From Spirillospora albida (GTDB lineage Bacteria; Actinomycetota; Actinomycetes; Streptosporangiales; Streptosporangiaceae): a DNA stretch of 64,000 bases. Of this stretch, positions 48,168 to 56,654 are shown one piece after another. Made by a program: the position numbers and the translations under genes. The stretch's first letter is position 1. Each line of letters opens with the position of its first letter. The notes under the pieces were generated by a model. That model was not told the origin of the DNA. It ran no database searches and saw nothing but the letters and a program-made list of their open reading frames with translations. The DNA is taken from positions 25,085-89,084 of the forward strand of contig NZ_JOFJ01000021.1 in the NCBI RefSeq assembly GCF_000718255.1. The letters run 5' to 3'.

Positions 48168-50321
48168 TCACCTTTCCGAGGGCTGCGGGTCGCGGGGCAG
48201 GCCGAGCAGCCGCTCGCCGATGATGTTGAGCTGGACGTCCGTGGTGCCGCCGGCGATCGACATGTTCCGCGAATTGAGGAACATCCAAGTGGGGTCCTGC
48301 ATTCCGCCGGCGCCCTCTCCGGTGAGGGCTTCGGGGCCGATCCAGTCGACGGCGGTCTCCCAGACCTGCTGGATGTGCTCGACGCCGATCAGTTTGCCGA
48401 TGCTGGATTCGGCGCCGGGCTGGCCGCCCGCGAGGGAGCGGAGCGTCGTGCGGAGGCCGAACAGGCTGCTGGACTGGGCGTCGCAGAGGATGCCGCCGAG
48501 CGTCGCCAGGCGGTCGGGGTCGTCGCCGACCAGCTTGAGGAGGGCCTCTCCCCCGCTGCCGAGGGACGAGTCGTTCGAAAGGGACACGCGCTCGTTCGCC
48601 AGGGTGGTGCGGGCGAGTCTCCAGCCGTCGCCCGGGGACGAGACCAGGAGGTCGTCCGGGATGAAGACGCCGTCCAGGAACACCTCGTTGAAGAGGGTGT
48701 CGCCGGTGAGTTCGCGGAGCGGGCGGATGTCGATGCCCGGCGACTTCATGTCGAGCAGGAAGTACGACAGGCCCTTGTGCTTCGCGACGGACGCGTCGGT
48801 GCGGGCGAGGAGGATGCCCCAGTCGGCCTCGCGGGCCATGGACGTCCAGACCTTCTGGCCGGTGATCGTCCAGCCGCCCTCGACCTTCTCGGCGCGGGTC
48901 GTGAGGGCGGCGAGGTCGGAGCCGGCGCCGGGTTCGCTGAACAGCTGGCACCAGCGGATGTCGCCGCGGAGCGAGCCGGGGAGGAAGCGCTCGTGCTGGG
49001 CGGGCGACCCGTGCGCGATCAGGGTGGGGACGACCCAGTTCCCGATGATCATGTCGTGGGCGCGGAGGCCCGCGGCGCGCATCTCCTCGGCGATGACGAG
49101 CTGGGTGACGGCGTCCGCGCCCTTGCCCCAGGGGGCGGGGAGGTGCGGGGACGTGTAGCCGCGGTCGGCCAGGTAGGTCGTGCGGTCCTTGCCGGTCAGG
49201 GCCTTCGCCGGTTCCAGTTCGGCCCGGATCTCCGTTCGGATCTTCTCCGCGTGCGGCGGCAGCTCCACACGCAGTTCGCGGCGGACGCCGTCCAGGGTGA
49301 GGGTCGCGACGCGGCGCCGCCACGTCGAGGTGGAGCCGAGCAGCACGCGGAGGGTCTGGCTGCGCCGCAGGTAGAGGCTCGCGTCGTGTTCCCAGGTGAA
49401 GCCGATGCCGCCGAGGGTCTGGACGCAGTCCTTGGCGGTCTGGAACGCGGCCTGGACGCTCGTCGCGCCCGCGACGGCGGCGGCGAGCGACGCCTCGCCG
49501 GGGGTGGACTCCCAGGCGCGGGCGGCATCCCAGGCGAGGGCGCGGGCCTGCTCGGCGTGGGCGAGCATGCGGGCGCAGCGGTGCTTGACGCCCTGGAACT
49601 GCCCGATGGGACGCCCGAACTGCGTCCGCACCTTGGCGTATTCGGCGGCCGTGGCCGTCGCCCAGTCGGCCAGGCCGGACGCCTCCGCGGCGAACAGCGT
49701 GGCGGCGAGGTCGAGGACGGTCTGCTCGTCGATCGCCAGCACCGTCACGGGCGCGCCCGACGCGGTGACGCGGGCCAGGCGGCGGGTCAGGTCGTGGCTC
49801 GGCAGGGCTTCGACCTGGACGGACGAGGCGGGCACGAGCACGTGGGCGGTCGTGCCCCCGTCCCGCGCGGGGAGGATGAAGAGGTCCGCCACCTGGGCGC
49901 CCAGCACGGGCTCGGAGGTGCCGTTCAGGACACCGTCCGTCAGCACCAGGCCGCCGGGGCGGAGACCGACCGCGCCGATCGCGGTGCCGTCCGCGAGACC
50001 GGGCAGGTGGTCGGTATGCCCGGCTCGGTGCAGGACGGCGCTCGCCAGGACGGTCGGCAGGAACGGTCCCGGCGTGATGGCGCGGCCCAGCTCCTCCAGG
50101 ACGACGGCCAGTTCGAGCAGCCCGGCGCCCGCCCCACCGAGGTCGTCGGGCAGGTGGAGGCCGAGAAGCCCCTGCGCGGCGAGGTCGCCCCAGAACGGCG
50201 GGAGCCCGTCGGTCTCGGCGTCGACGGCGGTGCGCACGACCGCCTGCGTGACCTGGCGGGACGTGAACGCGCGCACGGCGTCGCGCAGGTCCCGGTGCTC
50301 CTCGGTCAGCCCGATGGTCAT
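48168..50321 (-). CDS. chsE3: Fused two-domain acyl-CoA dehydrogenase FadE34 (ChsE3)
   Basis: A 717-residue protein made of two acyl-CoA dehydrogenase chains in tandem. Residues 1-370 are the beta-like half (AEYAKVRTQFGRPIGQFQGVKHRCARML, LGGIGFTWEHDASLYLRRS). About 375-717 are the complete alpha-like half (CQLFSEPGAGSDLAALTTRAE, ITGQKVWTSMAREADWGIL, SIAGGTTDVQLNIIGERLLGLPRD). The size and domain order match FadE34/ChsE3, which dehydrogenates the five-carbon side chain of 3-oxocholenoyl-CoA. The fusion mimics the alpha2beta2 enzymes in one chain. It lies between fadA5 and the thioesterase in the fadD19 operon. Confidence 0.9.
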   Translation of the reverse strand: MTIGLTEEHRDLRDAVRAFTSRQVTQAVVRTAVDAETDGLPPFWGDLAAQGLLGLHLPDDLGGAGAGLLELAVVLEELGRAITPGPFLPTVLASAVLHRAGHTDHLPGLADGTAIGAVGLRPGGLVLTDGVLNGTSEPVLGAQVADLFILPARDGGTTAHVLVPASSVQVEALPSHDLTRRLARVTASGAPVTVLAIDEQTVLDLAATLFAAEASGLADWATATAAEYAKVRTQFGRPIGQFQGVKHRCARMLAHAEQARALAWDAARAWESTPGEASLAAAVAGATSVQAAFQTAKDCVQTLGGIGFTWEHDASLYLRRSQTLRVLLGSTSTWRRRVATLTLDGVRRELRVELPPHAEKIRTEIRAELEPAKALTGKDRTTYLADRGYTSPHLPAPWGKGADAVTQLVIAEEMRAAGLRAHDMIIGNWVVPTLIAHGSPAQHERFLPGSLRGDIRWCQLFSEPGAGSDLAALTTRAEKVEGGWTITGQKVWTSMAREADWGILLARTDASVAKHKGLSYFLLDMKSPGIDIRPLRELTGDTLFNEVFLDGVFIPDDLLVSSPGDGWRLARTTLANERVSLSNDSSLGSGGEALLKLVGDDPDRLATLGGILCDAQSSSLFGLRTTLRSLAGGQPGAESSIGKLIGVEHIQQVWETAVDWIGPEALTGEGAGGMQDPTWMFLNSRNMSIAGGTTDVQLNIIGERLLGLPRDPQPSER

Positions 50322-50329
50322 GTGGTTCC

Positions 50330-51460
50330 TCAGATCCGCTCGATGATGGTGGCCGTGGCGTGGGCGCCGCCCGCGCACATGGTGACGAGCGCGGTGGACC
50401 TGTCCGACCGTTCGAGCTCGTAGAGGGCCTGGGTGAGGAGGCGGGCGCCGGTGGAGCCGACGGCGTGGCCGAGGGCGATCGCGCCGCCGTTCACGTTGAC
50501 CTTGTCCATGTCGGCCCGGTGGACGGACGCCCACGACAGCACGACCGACGCGAACGCCTCGTTGATCTCGACGAGGTCGATGTCCGCGAGCTTCATCCCG
50601 GCGAGTCGCAGGACGTGCTCGGTCGCCTCGATCGGGCCGTCCAGGTGGTAGTAGGGGTCGGAGCCGACCATGCCGGACGCGAGGATGCGGGCGCGCGGCC
50701 GCAGCCCCAGCTCGGCGGCGCGGTCGGCGCTCATCAGCAGGACGGCGGCGGCGCCGTCGCTGATCTGGGACGAGTTGCCCGCCGTGTGGATGCCGTCCGG
50801 GATGACGGGCTTGAGCGTGCCGAGCTTCTCCAGGGACGTCTCGCGCAGGCCCTCGTCGCGCGTGACGGCGCCGTGCTCGGTCTCGACCGGGACGATCTGC
50901 CCGGCGAACCGGTCCTCCGCCCAGGCTTTCGCGGCCTTGACCTGCGAGGCGAGGCCAAACGCGTCCACGTCCGCGCGGGTGATGCCGCGCTTGCGGGCGA
51001 TGCGCTCGGCGGCGGTGAACTGGTCGGGCATGTCGAGTTCCCAGCCGTCCGGGGCGGGGCTGCCGGTCTCGGGGGTGAGGGCCTGGCCGAGGAACACGCG
51101 GCTCATCGCCTCGACGCCGCAGCCGATTCCGGTGTGGATCGCGCCGGACGCGATCAGGCCCGCGACCATGTGGACGGCCTGCTGCGACGATCCGCAGGCG
51201 CAGTCGATGGTGGTGCAGGCCGTCCCGTACGGGAGGCCCGTGTAGAGCCAGGCGTTGCGGGTCACGTTGTTGGACTGCTCGCCCGCCTGGGTCACGCAGC
51301 CGCCGACGACCTGGCCGACGGTGGCGGGCTCGACGCCCGCCTTGTCCAGGACGCCCTGCTGGGCGACGCCGAGGAGCGCGGCCGGGTGCAGCCCGGACAG
51401 CGCGCCCCTGCGCTTGCCGACCGGCGTCCGGACGGCGTCGACGATCACGACCTCGGGCAT
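50330..51460 (-). CDS. fadA5: Steroid side-chain thiolase FadA5
   Basis: A 376-residue degradative thiolase. It closely parallels mycobacterial FadA5: VVGGCVTQAGEQSNNVTRNAWL, TTIDCACGSSQQAVHMVAGLIASGAI with the nucleophilic Cys (89), DIDLVEINEAFASVVLSW and VNVNGGAIALGHAVGSTGARLL (catalytic His), then TMCAGGAHATATIIERI. FadA5 releases acetyl-CoA or propionyl-CoA from 3,22-dioxochol-4-en-24-oyl-CoA. It is 15 residues shorter than FadA5 through a loop deletion after the ETEHGAVTRDEGL segment. AAGGAG precedes ATG 51460. Confidence 0.92.
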   Translation of the reverse strand: MPEVVIVDAVRTPVGKRRGALSGLHPAALLGVAQQGVLDKAGVEPATVGQVVGGCVTQAGEQSNNVTRNAWLYTGLPYGTACTTIDCACGSSQQAVHMVAGLIASGAIHTGIGCGVEAMSRVFLGQALTPETGSPAPDGWELDMPDQFTAAERIARKRGITRADVDAFGLASQVKAAKAWAEDRFAGQIVPVETEHGAVTRDEGLRETSLEKLGTLKPVIPDGIHTAGNSSQISDGAAAVLLMSADRAAELGLRPRARILASGMVGSDPYYHLDGPIEATEHVLRLAGMKLADIDLVEINEAFASVVLSWASVHRADMDKVNVNGGAIALGHAVGSTGARLLTQALYELERSDRSTALVTMCAGGAHATATIIERI

Positions 51461-51533
51461 GGGGACTCCTTGCTTTCGTTCCGGTCGCCGGCGGGAGCGC
51501 TCGGCGCCGTGGTGGTTCGGGCGGGGCCGCGGC

Positions 51534-53135
51534 TCAGGACGTCGTCTCCGTCAGGAAGCGCTTCGCCCAGCGGTAGTCGGCCTTGCCGCTCGGGGAGCGG
51601 ACGATCGCGCCGGTGAAGGCGATCACCGCCGGGATCTTGTATCCGGCGAGGTGGGTGCGGCAGTGGGCGCGCAGCTCGTCGACGATGGGGGGCGCGGCGT
51701 CCGGGCGCAGTTCGACGGCGGCGGCGACGCGCTCGCCGAAGCGGTCGTCGGCGACGCCGGCGACGAGGGCGTCCATGACGGCGGGGTGCGACTTGAGGGC
51801 CTGCTCGACCTCCTCGGGGAAGATCTTCTCGCCGCCGGAGTTGATGCAGCCGGAGCCGCGGCCGAGGACGACGACGGTGCCGTCTTCCTCGACGCGGGCC
51901 ATGTCGCCGAGGATCGCCCAGCGCTTGCCGTCGATGACGGGGAACGTGGCGGCGGTCTTCACCGGGTCGTTGTGGTAGCCCAGCGGGACGTGTCCGGTGC
52001 GGGCGACGTGGCCGATCTCGTCCGAGCCGGGCTTGACGGCCTGCATCTCGGCGTCCACGACGATGACGCGGGGGTTCGCGGCGAGGCGCATCAGGCCGTC
52101 GTCGCCGACGCTGATGCGCCCGTCGACGCCGGACTCGGACGCGCCGAAGCCGTTGTTGACGAAGATGCCGGGGATCAGCTCGGCGAACTCCTCTTGGACG
52201 CTGCGCGACAGGATCGCGCCGCCGGAGCCCAGCACCTTGACCGACGAGAGGTCGTACTCCCCGTCGTGCGCCCGGATCGCGTCGGCCAGGGGGCGGGCGA
52301 TCGCGTCGCCGACGACGGCGACGATGAGGGGCTTGTGCCGGTCGATGAGGCGGAGCGCCTCCACCGGCTCGAACCGCCGCATCAGGATCGTGGACGCGCC
52401 CATGAACAGGGCGGTGAACAGCGTGTACGCGGCGGCGCCGTGCATGAGCGGCGGGGTGAGGAGGTAGCCGATCGGCGGGCTCGCGGCGGCAGCGGCGGCG
52501 AGCGCCTCGGGCGTGCGGTGCGGTTCCCCGTACGGGTTGCCGCCGCTGAGGGCGGCGAAGTAGAAGTCCTCTTGGCGCCAGATCACGCCCTTGGGCAGCC
52601 CGGTGGTGCCGCCGGTGTAGATCATGTAGTGGTCGTCGGTGGACCGCTCCACGGCCGGGGCGGGCAGCGAACCGTCCGCGTCGTGGTCGGTGACCTCGAC
52701 CCCGGACGGCCACCGCGGCGCCTCGTCCGGCGCATCGCCCGTCCGGACGACGAACACGCTGCGCAGCGCCGGGCAGTCGTCGGCGACCCGCGCCGCAGCC
52801 GGGGCGAACTCCGCGCCGACGACCAGCGCCGTGATCCCGGCGTCGGTGTAGAGGTGGTGCAGCTCCCGGTCGGTGTACCGGTAGTTGATGTTGATCGGCA
52901 CCGCGCTGATCTTCAGGCAGCCGAGCAGCGTCTCGACGAACTCGATTCCGTTGAGCAGGTGCACGCCGACGTGGTCGCCGGGGCGGACCCCGGCGGCGTG
53001 CAGGCGGGCGGCGACCGTGCCGGCGCGCCCGTCCAGCTCGGTGAAGGTCAGCTCGCGGTCGCCGCAGCTCAGGGCCGGACGGTCGGGCACCGCCGCGGCC
53101 ACCCGCTCGAACAGGCTCGCCAGGTTCAACGTCAT
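51534..53135 (-). CDS. fadD19: Steroid side-chain acyl-CoA synthetase FadD19
   Basis: A 533-residue AMP-forming ligase closely resembling mycobacterial FadD19 (C27/C24 sterol side-chain CoA ligase): MIYTGGTTGLPKGVIWRQED, PIGYLLTPPLMHGAAAYTLF, VVGDAIARPLADAI, GRGSGCINSGGEKIFPEEVEQALKSHPAVMDALV and IVRSPSGKADYRWAK. The TGGTTG core (not SGTTG) and the SGKxDYRWAK ending are shared with FadD19. It is first in the fadD19-fadA5-fadE34-thioesterase operon. The promoter region carries two KstR-like boxes and two copies of the 17-bp steroid palindrome. Confidence 0.92.
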   Translation of the reverse strand: MTLNLASLFERVAAAVPDRPALSCGDRELTFTELDGRAGTVAARLHAAGVRPGDHVGVHLLNGIEFVETLLGCLKISAVPININYRYTDRELHHLYTDAGITALVVGAEFAPAAARVADDCPALRSVFVVRTGDAPDEAPRWPSGVEVTDHDADGSLPAPAVERSTDDHYMIYTGGTTGLPKGVIWRQEDFYFAALSGGNPYGEPHRTPEALAAAAAASPPIGYLLTPPLMHGAAAYTLFTALFMGASTILMRRFEPVEALRLIDRHKPLIVAVVGDAIARPLADAIRAHDGEYDLSSVKVLGSGGAILSRSVQEEFAELIPGIFVNNGFGASESGVDGRISVGDDGLMRLAANPRVIVVDAEMQAVKPGSDEIGHVARTGHVPLGYHNDPVKTAATFPVIDGKRWAILGDMARVEEDGTVVVLGRGSGCINSGGEKIFPEEVEQALKSHPAVMDALVAGVADDRFGERVAAAVELRPDAAPPIVDELRAHCRTHLAGYKIPAVIAFTGAIVRSPSGKADYRWAKRFLTETTS

Positions 53136-53145
53136 GGCCGCAGAC

Positions 53146-53160
53146 TAGAATTTATTCTGA
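53146..53160. promoter_or_regulatory. KstR-like box adjacent to fadD19
   Basis: TAGAATTTATTCTGA holds perfect arms AGAAT and ATTCT around TT. Against the mycobacterial KstR core TNNAACNNGTTNNA it has AAT and ATT in place of AAC and GTT, a symmetric change. It is only 11 bases ahead of the fadD19 start, a repressing position. Confidence 0.45.
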
Positions 53161-53175
53161 TCATCGACAAGCCCC

Positions 53176-53192
53176 GTCCCACTGACCGATCT
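53176..53192. promoter_or_regulatory. Steroid-operon palindrome, copy 5 (fadD19 / SDR)
   Basis: GTCCCACTGACCGATCT keeps the left half of the consensus; the right half is degenerate. It lies 41 bases upstream of fadD19. Copy 6 is 30 bases away in the opposite orientation. Confidence 0.55.
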
Positions 53193-53205
53193 AGCTGGCC
53201 TTACA

Positions 53206-53222
53206 GGACCACTCAGCGGGAC
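53206..53222. promoter_or_regulatory. Steroid-operon palindrome, copy 6 (fadD19 / SDR)
   Basis: On the minus strand it reads GTCCCGCTGAGTGGTCC. Centre-to-centre distance to copy 5 is 30 bases, about three helical turns, so two dimers could bind the same face. Confidence 0.55.
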
Positions 53223-53236
53223 CCTCCGGCTCGGAA

Positions 53237-53252
53237 CTAGAATACGTACTAG
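53237..53252. promoter_or_regulatory. KstR-like box ahead of the divergent SDR gene
   Basis: CTAGAATACGTACTAG agrees at 14 of 16 positions with an idealised KstR operator CTAGAACACGTTCTAG. It lies 38 bases upstream of the SDR start at 53291. Confidence 0.5.
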
Positions 53253-53290
53253 CCTTCCGGAAGCATCGCGAACAGAAACCGGGAGCACCG

Positions 53291-54211
53291 ATGAACGCTG
53301 ATCTCTCGCTGGCGGGCCGGACCGCCATCGTCACGGGCGCGGGCGCGGGCCTGGGCCGCGCCGAGGCCCTCGCGCTCGCCGCGCGGGGCGCCGCCGTCGT
53401 CGTCAACGACATGGGTCCGGCCGCGGACGACGTCGTCGCCGAGATCGAGGCGGCGGGCGGACGGGCCCTCGCGGTGAAGGGCGACGTCGGTGACTGGTCG
53501 ATGGGCGACACCCTCGTGTCCGCCGCCGTCGACACCTTCGGCGGCCTCGACATCCTGGTCAACAACGCGGGCGTGCTGCGCGACAAGATGCTGTTCAACC
53601 TGTCGGAATCCGACTGGGACACCGTCATCCACGTCCACCTCAAGGGGCACGCGTCGGTGTCGCGCGCCGCCGCCGTCCACTGGCGCGCCGCGAGCAAGGC
53701 CGCGGGCGGACCGGTCTACGGGCGCGTCGTCAACACCTCGTCCGAGGCGTTCCTGTTCGGCAGCGCGGGCCAGCCGAACTACTCCGCCGCGAAGGCGGGC
53801 ATCGTCGCGCTGACCCTGTCCACGTCGGCGGGGCTCGGCCGGTACGGCGTCCGCGCCAACGCCATCTGCCCCCGCGCGCGCACCGCGATGACCGAGCAGC
53901 AGTTCGGCGAGGGCACCGCGCCCGGCGGCCTGGACGTCATGGCGCCCGAGCGCGTCGGGACGTTCGTGTCCTACCTCGCGTCCCCGGCGGCGGAGACGAT
54001 CAGCGGGCAGGTGTTCGTCGTCTACGGCGACATGGTCGCGCTGATGGCCGCGCCGACCGTCGAGCAGAAGTTCACGGCGGACGGCGGCGTCTTCTCCGTC
54101 GAGGAGTTCGGCGAGAAGGTCACTCCGTACTTCGCGGACCGCGACCCGCACGCCACCTACGCCGCGTACAGCGTCGCCAAGCTCGACGACACCGGCACCA
54201 GCCAGTACTGA
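53291..54211 (+). CDS. Short-chain dehydrogenase, Hsd4A/17-beta-HSD type 4-like
   Basis: A 306-residue SDR, longer than classical members because of a 50-residue tail. TGAGAGLGRAEALALAARGAAVVVND, DILVNNAGVLRDKMLFNLSESDWD, SSEAFLFGSAGQPNYSAAKAGIVAL (Ser-Tyr-Lys) and a tail with YFADRDPHATYAAYS match the dehydrogenase domain of HSD17B4-type multifunctional enzymes and mycobacterial Hsd4A, which oxidise side-chain 3-hydroxyacyl-CoA. It is divergent from fadD19 under the same operators and ends at a bidirectional terminator. Confidence 0.85.
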   Translation: MNADLSLAGRTAIVTGAGAGLGRAEALALAARGAAVVVNDMGPAADDVVAEIEAAGGRALAVKGDVGDWSMGDTLVSAAVDTFGGLDILVNNAGVLRDKMLFNLSESDWDTVIHVHLKGHASVSRAAAVHWRAASKAAGGPVYGRVVNTSSEAFLFGSAGQPNYSAAKAGIVALTLSTSAGLGRYGVRANAICPRARTAMTEQQFGEGTAPGGLDVMAPERVGTFVSYLASPAAETISGQVFVVYGDMVALMAAPTVEQKFTADGGVFSVEEFGEKVTPYFADRDPHATYAAYSVAKLDDTGTSQY

Positions 54212-54217
54212 CCGGAC

Positions 54218-54258
54218 GCGAAAAGGCCGCCCTCCACCGGGAAGGGCGGCCTTTTCGC
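54218..54258. terminator. Bidirectional terminator with 16-bp stem
   Basis: The arm at 54218-54233 pairs perfectly with 54243-54258 around a nine-base loop. Runs of A on the left and T on the right of the GGCCGCCC core provide U-tracts for both directions, serving the convergent SDR genes ending at 54211 and 54265. It is the most classical terminator in the window. Confidence 0.92.
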
Positions 54259-54264
54259 ATCTGC

Positions 54265-55041
54265 CTAGAACACCGAGGGGCCGCGCAGGGTCGCCTCGGC
54301 GCCGCCGTCCACGTAGATGATCTGGCCCGCCATGTGGGTGTTGGCCGGGGAGATCAGCCAGGCCAGCGCCTCCGCGATCACGATCGGGTCGGAGTGGCCG
54401 TTCAGCGGCATCGGGACGGCCTCGTTCATGACCTCGACCATGCCCGCGTCCGCGAACAGCGGCTCGGTCATCGGCGTCTTGACGATGCCCGGCGCGATCG
54501 CGTTGAGCGGGATGCCCGCGCCCGCCCACTCGGCCGACACGGAGCGTGCGCGCAGCCACTGCTCGACCGCCGACTTCGACGACGGGTAGAGCATGAGCCC
54601 CATGTTGTTCTCGACGGCCTTGTCGGCGGCGGCGAGCGCGGCCGGCTCGTCGTCGTCCAAGCACGCGCGGACGACATCCTCCAGCACGCCCTGGGTGCCC
54701 GCGATCGACCCGACGACGGCGGCGCGCGGCCGCTCGGCGGCGGCGAGCGCGCCGCGCAGGCCGTCCAGGAGGGCGACCGCGCCGAAGTAGTTGACGGTCA
54801 CCGCGAGCGGCGTCGGGTGCGCGACCCCGGCGCAGGCCACGACGGCGTCGAGGCGGCCGCCGCAGCGCTCCAGGACGGCCGCGACCGCAGCCGACCGGCC
54901 CTCCGGCGTGCCGAGGTCCGCGATGACCTCGGCGTCCTTCAGGTCGATCCCGATGACCTCGTCGCCGCGCTCGCGCAGCAGTTCCGCGAGCGTGCGGCCG
55001 ATGCCGGAGGCCGATCCGCTGAGCGCGATGGTGCGTCCCAT
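54265..55041 (-). CDS. hsdA: 3-alpha-hydroxysteroid dehydrogenase/carbonyl reductase-like SDR
   Basis: A 258-residue SDR of the Comamonas 3-alpha-HSD/CR class: LSGSASGIGRTLAELLRERGDEVIGIDLKDAEVIADLGTPEGR, VACAGVAHPTPLAVTVNYFGAVALLDGL, MLYPSSKSAVEQWLRA and GQIIYVDGGAEATLRGPSVF all parallel that enzyme, including the D-x-x-D-AEVIADL segment that sets NAD specificity and the YxxSK catalytic motif. It would oxidise 3-alpha-hydroxysteroids such as bile acids to 3-ketosteroids. AAGGAG precedes ATG 55041; it is ten bases after the SDR at 55052. Confidence 0.82.
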   Translation of the reverse strand: MGRTIALSGSASGIGRTLAELLRERGDEVIGIDLKDAEVIADLGTPEGRSAAVAAVLERCGGRLDAVVACAGVAHPTPLAVTVNYFGAVALLDGLRGALAAAERPRAAVVGSIAGTQGVLEDVVRACLDDDEPAALAAADKAVENNMGLMLYPSSKSAVEQWLRARSVSAEWAGAGIPLNAIAPGIVKTPMTEPLFADAGMVEVMNEAVPMPLNGHSDPIVIAEALAWLISPANTHMAGQIIYVDGGAEATLRGPSVF

Positions 55042-55051
55042 GACGTTCTCC

Positions 55052-55801
55052 TTACTGGTGCGAGCCGCCGTCGACGCGCAGGTTGACACCGGTCATGTAG
55101 GCGGCGTCCGACGAGCCCGCGAACGCGATCACCGAGGCTATCTGCTCGGGCTCGGCGATGCCGAAGGGTGCGAAGAGCCGGCCGTAGTAGCCGAGGTCGA
55201 TGCCCTCGGGGAACATGTCGGCGTTGCGGGTCAGCGCGGTGTCGACGCTTCCGGGCGAGATCGGGACGACCCGGATCCTGCGGGCGCTCAGCTCCGCGGC
55301 GAGGCTCAGCGAGAACGACAGGACAGCGCCCTTGGACGCTGAGTACGCCGTCATGTACGGGTTGCCCTGGGTCGCCGACAGCGACGACGTGTTGATGATG
55401 ACGCCGGTGCCGTCCGGGAGGTGCTTCAGCGCCTCCCGGCAGAACAGGGCCGTTCCGACCAGGTTGACGTTGAACAGCATGATCAGGTCCGCGACGGCCA
55501 GCGTCTCGATCGGGGTGGTCTTGTGGACGCCGGCGACGTTCACCAGGACGTCGATGCCGCCGAGGGTCGCGGCCGCCTCGGCCACGGTCTCGATCACGGC
55601 GGGCTCGTCGGTCACGTCCACCACGCGGGTCACGACCTTGCCGGGGCCGGTGGCGCCGGCGGCGGTCTCGGCCAGCCCCGCCTCGGAGATGTCGACCGCG
55701 CAGACCGCGGCCCCCTCGGCGACGAGCCGGTTCACCGTGGCCCGTCCGATGCCCGAAGCCGCCCCGGTGAGCAGCACCTTCACGCCGTCATAGCGATTCA
55801 T
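55052..55801 (-). CDS. Short-chain dehydrogenase/reductase
   Basis: A 249-residue classical SDR: LTGAASGIGRATVNRLVAEGAAVCAVD (NAD-type Asp after the second strand), IDVLVNVAGVHKTTPIE, INTSSLSATQGNPYMTAYSASKGAVLSF with the Ser-Tyr-Lys triad, and a C-terminal VNLRVDGGSHQ. Likely a hydroxysteroid dehydrogenase of unknown position specificity, first gene of a pair with the 3-alpha-HSD-like gene. A steroid palindrome lies 42 bases upstream. Confidence 0.85.
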   Translation of the reverse strand: MNRYDGVKVLLTGAASGIGRATVNRLVAEGAAVCAVDISEAGLAETAAGATGPGKVVTRVVDVTDEPAVIETVAEAAATLGGIDVLVNVAGVHKTTPIETLAVADLIMLFNVNLVGTALFCREALKHLPDGTGVIINTSSLSATQGNPYMTAYSASKGAVLSFSLSLAAELSARRIRVVPISPGSVDTALTRNADMFPEGIDLGYYGRLFAPFGIAEPEQIASVIAFAGSSDAAYMTGVNLRVDGGSHQ

Positions 55802-55842
55802 AGCCGGACGCTAGCGAAGCCGCGGGGGCGTCGCGGCGCTCC

Positions 55843-55859
55843 GTCCCGATCACCGGGAG
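55843..55859. promoter_or_regulatory. Steroid-operon palindrome, copy 7 (SDR pair)
   Basis: GTCCCGATCACCGGGAG has perfect TCCCG/CGGGA arms. It is 42-58 bases upstream of the SDR at 55801 and overlaps the last codons of the kstR-like gene, so it is partly within coding sequence yet still fits the consensus. Confidence 0.6.
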
Positions 55860-56476
55860 GGCGTCGTCTCCGCGTTGGAGCGGGGGGCGAGCAGCAGGCG
55901 GCAGGCGAGCCGGATGTCGTTCTCGATCTCCGACATGGACGCGCGGCCGTTCAGGCTCGACTGCAGGACGCCGTACCAGCACTGCATGAGCAGCCGCACG
56001 AGCGCGACGTCCTGCGCGGTGGGGACCTCGATGCCCGCCTGGCGCAGCACGATCTCCCGGAACGTCTGGTCGATCTTGATGGTGTCGGCGACGGTGGCGA
56101 CGTCGGCGGAGTTGGACGCCCGGAACATCGACGCGGCGAGCACCGGGCGGCGCAGCAGCTGCCGGCTCGCGGCGATCAGCAGGTCGGTGACCGCGTCCTC
56201 GGGGGCGACGCCGGGGGCGGGCGGCGGCATGCTCTCCTCGAACCGGACGACCTGGTCGGCCATGACGGCGGTGAACAGGTGCGTCTTGGACGGGAAGTAC
56301 CGGTACAGGGTGCCGATCGCGACCTCGGCGGCCTTCGCGACCTCGTGCATCTGGACGCGCTCGAGGGGCTTCTCGCCGCCGATCCGGGTCGCCGCGCGCA
56401 GGATGCGGAGCCGCCGGTCGTGCTGTTCGGGCGAGCTGGGCTCGGCCGACAGCCTGGCGGATGCGATCCTCGCCAC
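55850..56476 (-). CDS. kstR: TetR-family regulator, KstR-like
   Basis: A 208-residue TetR protein closely resembling mycobacterial KstR, the repressor of steroid catabolism released by 3-oxo-cholestenoate and its CoA thioester: DRRLRILRAATRIGGEKPLERVQMHEVAKAAEVAIGTLYRYFPSK carries the HTH (about 39-62) with the recognition-helix segment VAIGTLYRYFPSK almost as in KstR. A later SMFRASNSADVATVADTIKIDQTF block also fits. The GTG start at 56476 follows GGGGGA. It is divergent from kstD, with a steroid palindrome between. Best candidate for the cluster-wide regulator; ligand and operator are inferred. Confidence 0.8.
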   Translation of the reverse strand: MARIASARLSAEPSSPEQHDRRLRILRAATRIGGEKPLERVQMHEVAKAAEVAIGTLYRYFPSKTHLFTAVMADQVVRFEESMPPPAPGVAPEDAVTDLLIAASRQLLRRPVLAASMFRASNSADVATVADTIKIDQTFREIVLRQAGIEVPTAQDVALVRLLMQCWYGVLQSSLNGRASMSEIENDIRLACRLLLAPRSNAETTPSR

Positions 56477-56572
56477 GGTCCCCCCGTTCAGGCGCTCCTC
56501 GGTGCCGACATGCGGCGATGCGGTGACACACGACAATACATAGGGCCCCGGAGGGCCCCGGGGGTAACCCGG

Positions 56573-56589
56573 ATACCGCTGAGTGAGAC
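56573..56589. promoter_or_regulatory. Steroid-operon palindrome, copy 8 (kstR / kstD)
   Basis: On the minus strand it reads GTCTCACTCAGCGGTAT, a weaker copy (the fourth and the last bases deviate). It lies between the divergent kstR-like and kstD genes, 66 bases upstream of kstD, where an autoregulatory site would be expected. Confidence 0.5.
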
Positions 56590-56654
56590 CGGCCGACCCC
56601 GCCCGAAGGACCGCGCTTACGTTGTGCCCGCGCCGAGACCGAAAGGGGCGGGAC

